The notes under the pieces are model-generated. The model made no database searches. It saw only the letters and a list, made by a program, of their open reading frames with translations, and was not told the DNA's origin. Source: Prevotella sp. UBA2456 (GTDB lineage Bacteria > Bacteroidota > Bacteroidia > Bacteroidales > Bacteroidaceae). Taken from it: a stretch of 64,000 bases of DNA. Each line of letters starts with the position of its first letter. Within the stretch, counting starts at the first letter, position 1. Made by a program: the position numbers and the translations under genes. Positions 32,955-41,908 of the stretch are shown one piece after another. The DNA is taken from contig DDPY01000025.1 in the NCBI GenBank assembly GCA_002342415.1, positions 67,415-131,414 on the forward strand, read 5' to 3'.

Positions 32955-34436
32955 ATGCAAGGCGAGCGCAGTAATAACAGCTACGATCACGTGTTGAAAT
33001 ACACGAGTGTCTTCGGTGGAGTGCAGGGGCTGATCATCCTGATTGGCCTTGTGCGCAACAAGTGTATGGCCTTGCTGTTGGGGGCTGGAGGCATGGGCCT
33101 GAATGCCTTGCTGGTGTCGGCCCAGAACTTCGCCTCGCAATGTACCAACTTAGGCATTTCGTTTGGTGCTGTGCCCAGATTGTCGGATTACTATGAGCGT
33201 CAGGATGAGCGGCAGGTGGAGGAATATGTGCAGGTGGTACGGCTATGGAGCATGATTGCGGCTGTGTTGGGAATGGCGTTCTGCATCGTGGTCAGCCCAT
33301 TGATAAATGAGCTGTCGTTTACCTGGGGTAACCATACGCTTCACTATGCCATGCTGGCGTTGTCGGTGGCGATGCTGGCTATCACTGGTGGCGAGACTGC
33401 TATTCTGAAGGCTACTCGCAGGTTGGGGGCGTTGGCGAAGATACAGTTGTTTACGGCGGTGGCCTCCGTGCTGCTTACGGTGCCACTATACTATTATCTG
33501 CGCCACTCGGGAGTGGTGCCTGCCATCGTCTTGATGGCGGGAGCCGGAATGCTGGTCACCATCAGCTATTCCTGGCATTGCTATCCGTTGAGGCTTCGCT
33601 TCAGTCGGGAACAGTTTCAGCGTGGCGCGAGCATGATAAAACTGGGGCTCGCCTTTGTGATGGCTGCTGCCTTGGGAAGTGCTACGGAGATGCTGATAAG
33701 GGCCTACCTGAACGTGGCAGGCAGTCTGGACGACGTGGGGTTTTACAATGTGGGCTATATGATTACCATTACTTATGCAGGAATGGTATTCTCGTCGATG
33801 GAGACGGACTACTTCCCCCGCCTGTCGGCTATCAGTCATGACATGGGTAAGACCAACGAGACGGTGAACAAACAGATGGAAGTGTCGCTGCTTTTGCTCT
33901 CGCCCATGCTTGTGGCACTGCTCACTGCCTTGCCGCTGCTTGTACCCCTGCTGTTTTCTGCTGATTTCGTTCCAGTGGTGGCGATGGCACAAGTGGCTAT
34001 TCTGGCCATGTATTTCAAGGTGGTTTCCATGCCGATAGCCTATATAACCCTGGCGCGTAGCCGCTCGGGGGCGTACCTGCTGTTGGAGACGTCCTATTTT
34101 GTGGTGTTGCTAATAGCCATCGTGGCGGGTTTCCGCTGGTGGGGCATCTGGGGAACGGGGCTGGCTATTGTGGTAGCCCATGTGGCAGAGATGCTGGCTG
34201 TGGGTGGCTATGCCTATTGGCAATATGGCTATCGTGGAACATGGGCTGTGGGCCGCTATTTTGTCATTCAGTTGCTGATAGGAATCGGAGCCTATACCGT
34301 ATCGTGCCTTCTGGCAGGGTGGAGCTATTGGATAGCAGAAGCCGCACTGACCTTTGTCAGCACGGCTTATTCAATTCACGTGTTGCGCCAGAAGACGCAC
34401 CTGTGGGAGGCCTTGAAACGGAAGTTCAGAACTTGA
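32955..34436 (+). CDS. Wzx-like polysaccharide flippase (MATE/MOP superfamily)
   Basis: A 493-residue integral membrane protein with about 12-14 predicted spans. The start, HVLKYTSVFGGVQGLIILIGLVRNK, and the following LLGAGGMGLNALLVSA are typical of O-antigen/teichoic acid exporters. It would flip lipid-linked glycan units across the inner membrane, matching the nearby glycosyltransferases. It has its own promoter; no polymerase (Wzy) or chain-length regulator is adjacent. Its 3' end overlaps the convergent porin gene by 11 bp. Confidence 0.88.
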   Translation: MQGERSNNSYDHVLKYTSVFGGVQGLIILIGLVRNKCMALLLGAGGMGLNALLVSAQNFASQCTNLGISFGAVPRLSDYYERQDERQVEEYVQVVRLWSMIAAVLGMAFCIVVSPLINELSFTWGNHTLHYAMLALSVAMLAITGGETAILKATRRLGALAKIQLFTAVASVLLTVPLYYYLRHSGVVPAIVLMAGAGMLVTISYSWHCYPLRLRFSREQFQRGASMIKLGLAFVMAAALGSATEMLIRAYLNVAGSLDDVGFYNVGYMITITYAGMVFSSMETDYFPRLSAISHDMGKTNETVNKQMEVSLLLLSPMLVALLTALPLLVPLLFSADFVPVVAMAQVAILAMYFKVVSMPIAYITLARSRSGAYLLLETSYFVVLLIAIVAGFRWWGIWGTGLAIVVAHVAEMLAVGGYAYWQYGYRGTWAVGRYFVIQLLIGIGAYTVSCLLAGWSYWIAEAALTFVSTAYSIHVLRQKTHLWEALKRKFRT

Positions 34437-35529
34437 TGCTGAACTCTGCGTCGAAGAAGTTATAGTCGTGTTTGGCCAGCGAGCGGTCGTTGACGCGTGC
34501 ATACTCCAGATTCACCTGCATCTTCGGGGTGAAGTTGTAGATGGCACCAATCTCATACATGGTCTTGCTCGTGCCCCATTCCTTCTGTGGACGGTAGACC
34601 TGATAGCGGGCCTTGGCTTTCAACTTCGACTTGATAACGGGGACGAGGCCGGAGACATAGAAGCCATCGGCTTTATCGCCCTTTGAGAAATCTATTTCGC
34701 GGCTGTCGACCTTCTTGGCTCCCCAGCCCTGGCTGTGCAGATACTCGGCACGGAACGTCCAGTCGTCCTTGTCGTATTCGGCTGAGAGGGCATAGCGGTT
34801 CTTGCGCATACTGATGGACTGTTGTGTTCCATTGTCATCGGTATAGGTCATGTTGGCACGTGTTCCTGTCCATCCGAAGGCTCCGATACGAACACCGCTG
34901 ATGGGCATAAACCACAGACCGCCGATGATGTCCTTCTTGTTGTCGAGGTCTTTCTGGTTGATACCCTCACCATTGTAGACTCCTACCTGATAGTGGAACA
35001 GGTTGCGTCCTGAGGCATTCTTCAGGAAGTCACCCTGAATCTGTATACCGATATCACGGCCTCCAGAGGCCTTTTCGCCTGAACGGTCTCCAAGACCCGA
35101 CAGGCTGTTGATGACGTTGGCATAGGAGTACCAACCCTGAGTGATGGGGTGAGTGGGGTTTTCAAAGGTGAAAGCACGCTTGAACTGGCCTACCTTGACA
35201 CGGAAGAAGTTGTACTTCTGCCACTCGGCAAAGAGGTCGACAAGCATGACGGTTGGGTTGCCGGGGCCGGAATTCGACGATCCCTGAAGCTGAACGCGCC
35301 AGGCTACGTTACTTATCTTACCATCAAGGATGAGGCGGAGCAGACGCAGGTTGAAAGCATTTTCGCTTTTATTATCGGGGTTTTGAGCCTGATATTGGAA
35401 GATGCCGTATCCGCTGAACTTGATGTCTTTTACCCATTGAGGCAACTCAATGGTGGTTGTCTTCTTTTCTTCTTGTGCATTGGCTGTCAATGCAAGGGTC
35501 ATTAAAACCAGTGTGAATAGTTTTTTCAT
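34426..35529 (-). CDS. Phosphate-selective porin O/P-type outer-membrane protein
   Basis: A 367-residue outer-membrane barrel with signal peptide KKLFTLVLMTLALTANAQ. The N-terminal KFSGYGIFQYQAQ and the VAWRVQLQGSSNSGPGNPTVMLVDLFAEW and KVGQFKRAFTFENPTHP segments are features of the OprO/OprP-like family; the last residue is Phe (EFSIKF), the usual barrel-assembly signal. Despite the name, specificity for phosphate is not shown. It follows rlmD by 6 bp, so the two may be cotranscribed. Confidence 0.88.
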   Translation of the reverse strand: MKKLFTLVLMTLALTANAQEEKKTTTIELPQWVKDIKFSGYGIFQYQAQNPDNKSENAFNLRLLRLILDGKISNVAWRVQLQGSSNSGPGNPTVMLVDLFAEWQKYNFFRVKVGQFKRAFTFENPTHPITQGWYSYANVINSLSGLGDRSGEKASGGRDIGIQIQGDFLKNASGRNLFHYQVGVYNGEGINQKDLDNKKDIIGGLWFMPISGVRIGAFGWTGTRANMTYTDDNGTQQSISMRKNRYALSAEYDKDDWTFRAEYLHSQGWGAKKVDSREIDFSKGDKADGFYVSGLVPVIKSKLKAKARYQVYRPQKEWGTSKTMYEIGAIYNFTPKMQVNLEYARVNDRSLAKHDYNFFDAEFSIKF

Positions 35530-35535
35530 GCTTTA

Positions 35536-36969
35536 TTATCGTTTGATGAGTAATACTACGTTTTCCACATGGGGCGTGTGGGGGAACATGTCGACGGGCT
35601 GTACCTCGGCGACGCGATAGTCGTTGTCGAACGATTGTAGGTCGCGGGCCTGAGTAGCAGGGTTGCAACTGACATAGACGATGCGCCGGGGTGATGCGCG
35701 AAGAATGGTCTTTACCACATCGGGATGCATGCCTGCACGGGGTGGATCGGTGATGATGACATCTGGCTGACCATGTTGCTGTATAAATGCGTCGTTGAGG
35801 ATGTCCTTCATGTCGCCGGCATAGAACAGTGTGTTGCTGATGCCGTTCAGTTGTGAGTTGACCTTAGCATCTTCGATGGCTTCAGGCACGTACTCAATGC
35901 CAATGACCTTGCGTGCACGGCGGGCCACAAAGTTGGCAATGGTGCCAGTTCCGGTATAAAGGTCGTAGACGAGCTCGTTGCCTGTCAGCCCGGCAAAGTC
36001 GCGGGCTACGCTGTATAGATGATATGCCTGCTCGGTATTGGTCTGATAAAATGACTTGGGGCCAACCTTGAAGCGCAGGTCTTCCATCGTCTCTATGATA
36101 TGATCGTTGCCCTTGAAGGTGAGAATCTCCTGGTCGCCAATGGTATCGTTGCATTTCTGGTTGTTCAGATACATTAACGACGTAATCTGAGGAAAGCGGT
36201 CAGAAATATGCTGCAACAGCCCCAAGGCTTCTTGCTCACCCCCAGTCTCGTCGTAATGGAACTGGAAGATAGCCATCCACTCGCCTGTGTTGGAATTACG
36301 TAGGATGACATCACGCAGAAGTCCTACTTGCTGGCGTAGATCAAAGAATGACAGATGGTGCTCGACGGCATAATCGCGCACGCTATTACGTATCTGATTG
36401 TGCAGGTCGTCCATCAGCCAGCACTTCTCAATGGGCAAAATCTTGTCGAAGGCTCCCGTGATGTGGAAACCAATGGCGGGCTGATCCTTTAGACTCTGAC
36501 TTTCGTCGTGGGGCAGTCGGGCTATCTCGTCACTTGTCAGATAGCGCTTGTTGGAACAGCCGAAGTCGAGTTTGTTGCGATACTCCTGTGTCTTTACACT
36601 ACCCAGAATGGGGCGAAACGCAGGGAGTTCTACCTTGCCAATGCGCGTCAGCTGGTCGTAGACCTGCTCCTGCTTCATCTTCAGTTGCTCTGCATAGGGG
36701 AGTTGTTGCCATTTGCAACCTCCACAAGTGCCAAAATGTTGGCAAAAGGGGGTTGCGCGTACATTACTATATTGATGGTAGCGGATAACTTCTGCTTCCA
36801 TATAACTGTGTTTCTTGCGTCTCACTTGTAAGTCGCAGACATCACCAGGGACAGCCCAAGGTACGAAAACCACCATATCGTCGACTCTGGCCAATGATTT
36901 ACCCTCAGCGGCATAGTCGGTAATGGTGATATTCTCTAATATCGGAAGTGGTTTCTTCTTTCTTGTCAT
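35536..36969 (-). CDS. rlmD: 23S rRNA (uracil-5-)-methyltransferase RlmD/RumA family
   Basis: A 477-residue TrmA-family enzyme. An N-terminal TRAM domain (about 12-70; ITDYAAEGKSLARVDDMVVFVP) is followed by a four-Cys iron-sulfur motif beginning FCQHFGTCGGCKWQ, and a class I methyltransferase domain with VYDLYTGTGTIANFVA (SAM site), DPPRAGMHPDV and the catalytic VYVSCNPATQARDL. It methylates a specific uridine of 23S rRNA to m5U; RlmCD-like paralogues exist, so the exact position is uncertain. It is divergent from infC, with facing consensus promoters. Confidence 0.93.
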   Translation of the reverse strand: MTRKKKPLPILENITITDYAAEGKSLARVDDMVVFVPWAVPGDVCDLQVRRKKHSYMEAEVIRYHQYSNVRATPFCQHFGTCGGCKWQQLPYAEQLKMKQEQVYDQLTRIGKVELPAFRPILGSVKTQEYRNKLDFGCSNKRYLTSDEIARLPHDESQSLKDQPAIGFHITGAFDKILPIEKCWLMDDLHNQIRNSVRDYAVEHHLSFFDLRQQVGLLRDVILRNSNTGEWMAIFQFHYDETGGEQEALGLLQHISDRFPQITSLMYLNNQKCNDTIGDQEILTFKGNDHIIETMEDLRFKVGPKSFYQTNTEQAYHLYSVARDFAGLTGNELVYDLYTGTGTIANFVARRARKVIGIEYVPEAIEDAKVNSQLNGISNTLFYAGDMKDILNDAFIQQHGQPDVIITDPPRAGMHPDVVKTILRASPRRIVYVSCNPATQARDLQSFDNDYRVAEVQPVDMFPHTPHVENVVLLIKR

Positions 36970-36988
36970 AATTTTATTGATTGGGCTA

Positions 36989-37020
36989 CAAAGGTAGTGT
37001 AAATCGAGTGAAATACCAAA
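36989..37020 (-). promoter_or_regulatory. Promoter of rlmD
   Basis: On the minus strand TTTG (37017-37020) and TACCTTTG (36989-36996) are 20 bp apart. Confidence 0.72.
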
Positions 37021-37045
37021 TAAATAAAAATAAATCTCGAATTAT

Positions 37046-37076
37046 TTTGTAATTTGCTGATTTTGTTGTAACTTTG
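37046..37076 (+). promoter_or_regulatory. Promoter of infC-rpmI-rplT
   Basis: TTTG (37046-37049) and TAACTTTG (37069-37076) with a 19-bp spacer, only 25 bp from the infC start. Confidence 0.72.
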
Positions 37077-37100
37077 CAGCCGATTTTGAAAAAATAGTTG

Positions 37101-37793
37101 ATGAAGAACGACAACATGAAGAATCAGTACCGTGTCAATGAGCAGATACGAGTACGTGAAGTGCGAATCGTTGGTGAGGGCGATAGTGTCGTCGTGCCAA
37201 CGCGTGAAGCTTTGGATATGGCACGTAATCAAGGGGTTGACTTGGTGGAAATTTCACCAAATGCCAATCCTCCTGTTTGTCGATTGATAGACTATTCAAA
37301 ATTCCTCTATCAGCAGAAAAAGCGCCAGAAGGAGATGAAGGCCAAGCAGGTGAAGGTAGAGGTTAAGGAAATACGCTTCGGGCCTCAGACCGACGAGCAC
37401 GACTATCAGTTTAAGCTGAAGCATGCAATGGAATTCCTTCAGGATGGTAATAAGGTTCGTGCTTATGTATTCTTCCGTGGACGATCGATTCTGTTTAAGG
37501 AACAAGGTGAGGTGCTGTTGTTGCGCTTTGCCAACGATTTGGAAGAATATGGCAAGGTAGAGGGTATGCCCTCGCTGGAAGGCAAGAAGATGTTCCTCTA
37601 TCTGGCTCCCAAGAAGGCTGGCGTAGCCAAGAAGAGTCAGCAGGCTCGTGACCGTGAGGCCAGTGAAGCAGAAGCTAAGGAAGTTGCTCGACAGCAAGTA
37701 GCAGAGCAGAAACCTTCAAACGGTGGACTTTTCGCCAATGCGAAGATTAGCGCTGATGCGCTGAAGAAACTTACTGACACAGCAGATGAGTAA
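37101..37793 (+). CDS. infC: Translation initiation factor IF-3
   Basis: A 230-residue IF-3. The N-terminal domain (YRVNEQIRVREVRIVGEGD) and the C-terminal domain (KVEVKEIRFGPQTDEHDYQFKLKHAMEFL) are both complete; they bind the 30S subunit and police initiator tRNA and start-codon choice. A tail of about 50 residues beyond the usual end is rich in Ala, Glu and Lys. The ATG at 37101 is used; a second at 37116 and a TTG at 37098 are possible. First gene of the conserved infC-rpmI-rplT operon. Confidence 0.95.
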   Translation: MKNDNMKNQYRVNEQIRVREVRIVGEGDSVVVPTREALDMARNQGVDLVEISPNANPPVCRLIDYSKFLYQQKKRQKEMKAKQVKVEVKEIRFGPQTDEHDYQFKLKHAMEFLQDGNKVRAYVFFRGRSILFKEQGEVLLLRFANDLEEYGKVEGMPSLEGKKMFLYLAPKKAGVAKKSQQARDREASEAEAKEVARQQVAEQKPSNGGLFANAKISADALKKLTDTADE

Positions 37794-37804
37794 TAGTAAG
37801 TCTG

Positions 37805-37860
37805 TAAATAGTAAATAATTAAGGCGTCGCGCCTGGTATATGCGTAGTCGCCACTATTTA
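37805..37860 (+). promoter_or_regulatory. Structured leader between infC and rpmI
   Basis: TAAATAGT (37805-37812) and ACTATTTA (37853-37860) are perfect complements closing a 40-nt loop that holds AGGCG-TCG-CGCCT (37822-37834). GGCG at 37823-37826 could instead pair with CGCC at 37849-37852, extending the outer stem. L20 is known to control rpmI-rplT in E. coli through RNA at this same gene position, so this is a candidate L20-responsive element; no binding motif was verified. Confidence 0.5.
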
Positions 37861-37884
37861 ATAACAATTAAAAATAAAAAAACA

Positions 37885-38082
37885 ATGCCAAAAGTAAAGA
37901 CAAACTCCGGAGCGAAGAAGCGTTTCTCGTTCACCGGAACAGGTAAGGTCAAGAGACACCACGCTTACCACAGTCACATTCTGACTAAGAAGACCAAGAA
38001 GCAGAAGCGTAATCTTCAGGGTTACACTGTTGTTGATAACAGTAACATGAAGCAGGTTCGTGACCTGTTGTGTCTCCGTTAA
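37885..38082 (+). CDS. rpmI: 50S ribosomal protein L35
   Basis: 65 residues, PKVKTNSGAKKRFSFTGTGKVKR at the N-terminus, full normal length and highly basic. The ATG at 37885 is chosen because L35 begins MPKVKT; an upstream in-frame start at 37840 would run through the structured leader. Lies between infC and rplT as in most bacteria. Confidence 0.97.
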   Translation: MPKVKTNSGAKKRFSFTGTGKVKRHHAYHSHILTKKTKKQKRNLQGYTVVDNSNMKQVRDLLCLR

Positions 38083-38119
38083 TTCACCTATTGTCAAACA
38101 TTTAAAGAAGTAAGAAACT

Positions 38120-38464
38120 ATGCCAAGATCAGTAAATCACGTAGCATCACGTGCAAAACGTAAGAGAATTCTTAAGCTCACCCGCGGTTACATTGGTGCC
38201 CGCAAGAATGTTTGGACAGTAGCGAAGAACACTTGGGAGAAGGGCCTGACCTACGCTTATCGCGATCGTAAGAACAAGAAACGTACTTTCCGTGCACTGT
38301 GGATTCAGCGTATCAACGCTGCTGCACGTCAAGAGGGTATGAGCTACTCTGTGCTTATGGGCAAGCTGGCTAAGGCTGGTATCGAGATCAACCGCAAGGT
38401 GCTCGCCGACCTGGCTCTGAATAACCCTGAGGCTTTCAAGGCTATCGTTGCCAAGGTGAAGTAA
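38120..38464 (+). CDS. rplT: 50S ribosomal protein L20
   Basis: 114 residues, PRSVNHVASRAKRKRILKL at the start and KRTFRALWIQRINAAAR in the globular domain, normal length. L20 binds 23S rRNA early in 50S assembly and in several bacteria also represses its own operon. It is followed by a GC-rich hairpin. Confidence 0.98.
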   Translation: MPRSVNHVASRAKRKRILKLTRGYIGARKNVWTVAKNTWEKGLTYAYRDRKNKKRTFRALWIQRINAAARQEGMSYSVLMGKLAKAGIEINRKVLADLALNNPEAFKAIVAKVK

Positions 38465-38496
38465 GTTCAGCAGATCAGAGTTCTGAAGAAAAGATT

Positions 38497-38530
38497 AGAG
38501 GCATCGCCCAGACGGGCGGTGCCTCTTAAT
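38497..38530 (+). terminator. Hairpin after rplT
   Basis: AGAGGCATCGCCC (38497-38509) and GGGCGGTGCCTCT (38514-38526) form a 13-bp stem with one mismatch; only a weak T tract follows. It also faces the end of the convergent TonB receptor gene at 38565. Confidence 0.7.
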
Positions 38531-38564
38531 TTGATGGAAGAAGGTATGCTTTTATGGATGTCTT

Positions 38565-41075
38565 TTAGAACTTATAGGCGATATCGAACCTGAACCAGCG
38601 ACCCCTCTGAGGAATGAGTCCGGTGCAGGCACCGCTGATGGTATAGTCGCGGTTGAGCACGTTGTGCACGTTCAGCGTCAGTTCCAGCTGGCCTATCTTG
38701 TAGTTGGCACCTAAGTCCCAGAGAAAGTAGGGCGGTACATCCTTGGCGACATACACGTTGCTGAGGTATTTATCACGCTCGTTCTCCGCCTTATTCATGA
38801 TGGCCTTCTGCTCGGGGGTGAGAGAGCCCTGTATGACTTCCAGAGCTTCCATCTCCAAGTATACTTTCTGTGCCCTTGCTGCGGCACCATAGCTTAGGAT
38901 GTCCATATAGTCGGTCACTTGGCGCGAGGTGAACGAGAAATGTGTATGCAGGCGCAGATGTTTGGTGGCCTGCCAAGCCAGTACGCCGTTGGCGATGAAG
39001 CGTGGCATGTTGAAAGCGCGGTTGTATTTCTCCTCGAACAATTCGTAGTCAGATATCTTCTGCCAGGTGGCGGCGAGATGTGCATCAAAACGGCGGTATG
39101 AATAGTCGCCACTCAACTCCAATCCGTAAATCTTCGAGTTGCCCATGTTGTAATGTTCGAGGAAGTCCATGTAGATGATGTCCTTGGCACGGTTGTAGAA
39201 GGCATTAAGCTCCATGTTAAGTCCCTTCACCAGTTGTGTGGTGCCAAAGGTGAGTTGATAGGAGTGCATCGTCTCCGGATTGAGGTCCAGGTCGTGGTCA
39301 GTCGGGCTTAAGTTGGATAACGCCTTCAGGAACTGGTTGGTCTTGCGATATAGATAGGGGGCGTCGATGAAGGCCTTGGCATAGGAGAGCTTCACATTCC
39401 ACTTGGGCTGCACGAAGATGAGGGCCACGCGCGGCGAGAACTCGCGGATGGAGGTGGAGTCGTAGCGTGCCTTGTAGTCGAAGCGCATGCCGGCATTGAG
39501 GATGAGCGGTCCCCACTGGTGCTTGAGCTGGGCAAAGACGTTGAAGTTGTTCTCATGGCCCTTGCCCATCTCGGAGATGTTGATGGTCTCTGGTAGCGTC
39601 TTCTGGAAGTCGTAGACGAAGACGTAGCGTGCATCGTCCAGCTGGAAGTAGCTGTATTCGGCACCGAAGGTGAGCAGACCCTTGTGGGCATCATGGTTGA
39701 CGTAGCTCCAGTCGCCCACCACCTTGGCGCCGAAGGTGTGTTCCTGTCCGCTGATGTAGCGTGCAAAGCCGCCCACGCTGTCGCCCACCAGTGCCTTTGA
39801 TGTTACAGGCAGGGGCAGCAGTTCCATCAGTCCGGGCAGGGGAGGGTCGGTGATGACCTGATAGTGTGCCAGGTCGCTGTTGTCGAAGGAGAGCTGTCCT
39901 TTGAGGTAGACATTATGGAACTGCTGACCGTAGCTCAGGTCGGCATGGTGGGAGATGGTGGTATGACTGGGGCGGTTGCCATAGAAGGTTTTGTATTTAT
40001 TGATGTCGTAGGGTGAGAAGGTGTGGGTCATGGTCATCGGAGCCTGCACTTGCGAAAACTGCGTGTTGTAAAGGAATCGCAGGTTCTTGTATCTGATGGA
40101 GGCACCGAAGTCATAGCTGGGCCGGTTGCCGATGCCGCCTACGGTGACGTCGCCACCCATCATTCTGAGACCGGTGTTCTGCTGGTTGACATACTTCGTC
40201 TGTCCCTTGGCACCGTTCAGCGTGCCCCAGATGAGCAGGTCGAGGTCGAAGTATCGCTTGCCAAAGATGAGGTCGCCATGATACTGTCCGTAGTTGCCCA
40301 CGCCTCCGCGCACCTTGACACCGTCGATGTCAGCGCCCTTCTTGGTGATGAGGTTGACGACAGCCGTCATGGCTACGCCGCCATAGAGCGACGATGCCGG
40401 TCCGCGCAGCACCTCCACCTGCTTCAACTTCTCAAGCGAGATGCTGAAGTCGGGGGCGGCCGTATTCGTACAATAGCTGTTCAGCCGGTGGCCGTCGAGC
40501 ATGAACAGGATTTTCTCCTGTCCGTTGCTATAGACTCCACGCATGGCGATATTGATGTCGTCGTTACAGTCGATGATATACATGCCAGGGACATAAGTTG
40601 TCAGCAGTTCCTGCAGATTGCGTGCCCCAGAGTCGCGAATCATCTCCTCGGTAATCAGTGTGGTAGGCACTGGCACCTCCTGTAGCGATTCTGCCTGACT
40701 GGAAGCTGTTGTAATGGTGGCCGAAAGTCCAGACTTGATGTCCTCCACCATATCGATGAACCGTTGCGGATCGTTGATGGTAGTACTGTAGTAGGGATTA
40801 TCCTGAAGAAGCAGGCGTACATACTTGTCTGCATCTTCGTTGCGATCCATAGCCAGATAGCATAATGAGAGTAGGCGGTATGCACTCTGCCTCATGGAAA
40901 TGGGAAAGTTTCTGAGGTTGTTGCTCAGTTCTTGTTCGGCATGTTCCAGACGGCCGATGTTGTAGTCCTGCTCTGCCTGGTCGTAGATGGCCCGGTAGCG
41001 TTCTTCACTGCTCTGTGCGTGCACAGAGATAAAGCAACAGCATATATATATAATAATGAATAGGCGTCGTATCAT
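38565..41075 (-). CDS. TonB-dependent receptor with N-terminal helical-repeat domain
   Basis: An 836-residue outer-membrane receptor with signal peptide RRLFIIIYICCCFISVHAQ. Residues about 22-115 form a TPR-like helical domain (ERYRAIYDQAEQDYNIGRLEHAEQEL and YRLLSLCYLAMDRNEDADKYVRLLL) in place of a signalling STN domain. The plug follows (about 130-245; VPTTLITEEMIRDSGARNLQELL, VEVLRGPASSLYGGVAMTAVVNLI), then the barrel ending RFDIAYKF. It is the last gene of a five-gene signalling operon and overlaps the histidine-kinase gene by 4 bp. Substrate unknown; it may report a ligand to the kinases or be their output target. Confidence 0.88.
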   Translation of the reverse strand: MIRRLFIIIYICCCFISVHAQSSEERYRAIYDQAEQDYNIGRLEHAEQELSNNLRNFPISMRQSAYRLLSLCYLAMDRNEDADKYVRLLLQDNPYYSTTINDPQRFIDMVEDIKSGLSATITTASSQAESLQEVPVPTTLITEEMIRDSGARNLQELLTTYVPGMYIIDCNDDINIAMRGVYSNGQEKILFMLDGHRLNSYCTNTAAPDFSISLEKLKQVEVLRGPASSLYGGVAMTAVVNLITKKGADIDGVKVRGGVGNYGQYHGDLIFGKRYFDLDLLIWGTLNGAKGQTKYVNQQNTGLRMMGGDVTVGGIGNRPSYDFGASIRYKNLRFLYNTQFSQVQAPMTMTHTFSPYDINKYKTFYGNRPSHTTISHHADLSYGQQFHNVYLKGQLSFDNSDLAHYQVITDPPLPGLMELLPLPVTSKALVGDSVGGFARYISGQEHTFGAKVVGDWSYVNHDAHKGLLTFGAEYSYFQLDDARYVFVYDFQKTLPETINISEMGKGHENNFNVFAQLKHQWGPLILNAGMRFDYKARYDSTSIREFSPRVALIFVQPKWNVKLSYAKAFIDAPYLYRKTNQFLKALSNLSPTDHDLDLNPETMHSYQLTFGTTQLVKGLNMELNAFYNRAKDIIYMDFLEHYNMGNSKIYGLELSGDYSYRRFDAHLAATWQKISDYELFEEKYNRAFNMPRFIANGVLAWQATKHLRLHTHFSFTSRQVTDYMDILSYGAAARAQKVYLEMEALEVIQGSLTPEQKAIMNKAENERDKYLSNVYVAKDVPPYFLWDLGANYKIGQLELTLNVHNVLNRDYTISGACTGLIPQRGRWFRFDIAYKF

Positions 41076-41902
41076 GATTTCTTTACAGGGATTGTGATGG
41101 TGAAAGTGGTGCCTTTGTTATATTCAGACTCGAAGGTGAGTTTGCCTTTATGTTTGTTCTCTACGATGTCGCGCGTAATGCTCATGCCCAGTCCTGTACC
41201 CAGTCCTATAGGCTTGGTGGTGAAGAAGTTTTCATAGAGCCGTTGTTTTACCTCATCAGTCATACCCTTACCGTTGTCGGCAAGTTGGATGGTAATCTGC
41301 CCGTCAACCAAAGTGGTCTTGATGCTGATGGTGGGATGATAGTCGTCGTTTTCTTCCTGGGCTCGTTCCCAGCAAGCATAGCAGGCATTGTTCATCAGGT
41401 TGAGTATGGCTCGGCTCAAGTCTTGCGGAATGACCATTACCTGTGGCATATCTTCCTGATAGTTCTCGTGGATGCTGATATTGAACTGTTTGTTCTTTGC
41501 ACGCATGGCGTGATAAGATAGCCATACATACTCCTTGACGATATTGTTGACGTTTGAGGGCAGAAATTCATTCTCTTTACCTCTTGAAACAAGCAGTATG
41601 CCTTGAATAATGCTGATAGCACGCTCACCGTGTTCCACGATTTTTTCCATATTCTCCTTCAAGTCTGCCACGATATCGTCTATTTCTTCGCGGTCGTCAT
41701 CGGATAGCTTGTCCTCATTGTCTTCAACGATTTCTGTCAGGTCAGTGAGGAGCTTATTCGATATTTTGCTGAAGTTGATGACAAAATTGAGTGGATTCTG
41801 TATCTCGTGTGCAATGCCGGCACTCAGCATGCCTAACGAAGCCAACTTCTCTTGTTCTTTCAACTGTTGTTTTAAGGTTTCCACTTGCTGTTCCATATCC
41901 AT
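41072..41902 (-). CDS. Soluble sensor-less histidine kinase
   Basis: A 276-residue kinase (274 if the second ATG, at 41896, is used). After a short coiled coil comes the phospho-acceptor region LASLGMLSAGIAHEIQNPLNFV (His32) and dimer helices, then an HATPase domain with LMNNACYAC (N box), QLADNGKGM (G1) and GLGTGLGMSITRDIV (G2). There are no transmembrane, PAS or receiver domains. It lies 6 bp after the beta-propeller pseudokinase and overlaps the TonB receptor. The response regulator-phosphatase at the head of the operon is the obvious phosphate acceptor; this is inferred. Confidence 0.9.
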   Translation of the reverse strand: MDMEQQVETLKQQLKEQEKLASLGMLSAGIAHEIQNPLNFVINFSKISNKLLTDLTEIVEDNEDKLSDDDREEIDDIVADLKENMEKIVEHGERAISIIQGILLVSRGKENEFLPSNVNNIVKEYVWLSYHAMRAKNKQFNISIHENYQEDMPQVMVIPQDLSRAILNLMNNACYACWERAQEENDDYHPTISIKTTLVDGQITIQLADNGKGMTDEVKQRLYENFFTTKPIGLGTGLGMSITRDIVENKHKGKLTFESEYNKGTTFTITIPVKKS

Positions 41903-41908
41903 TCCGTT

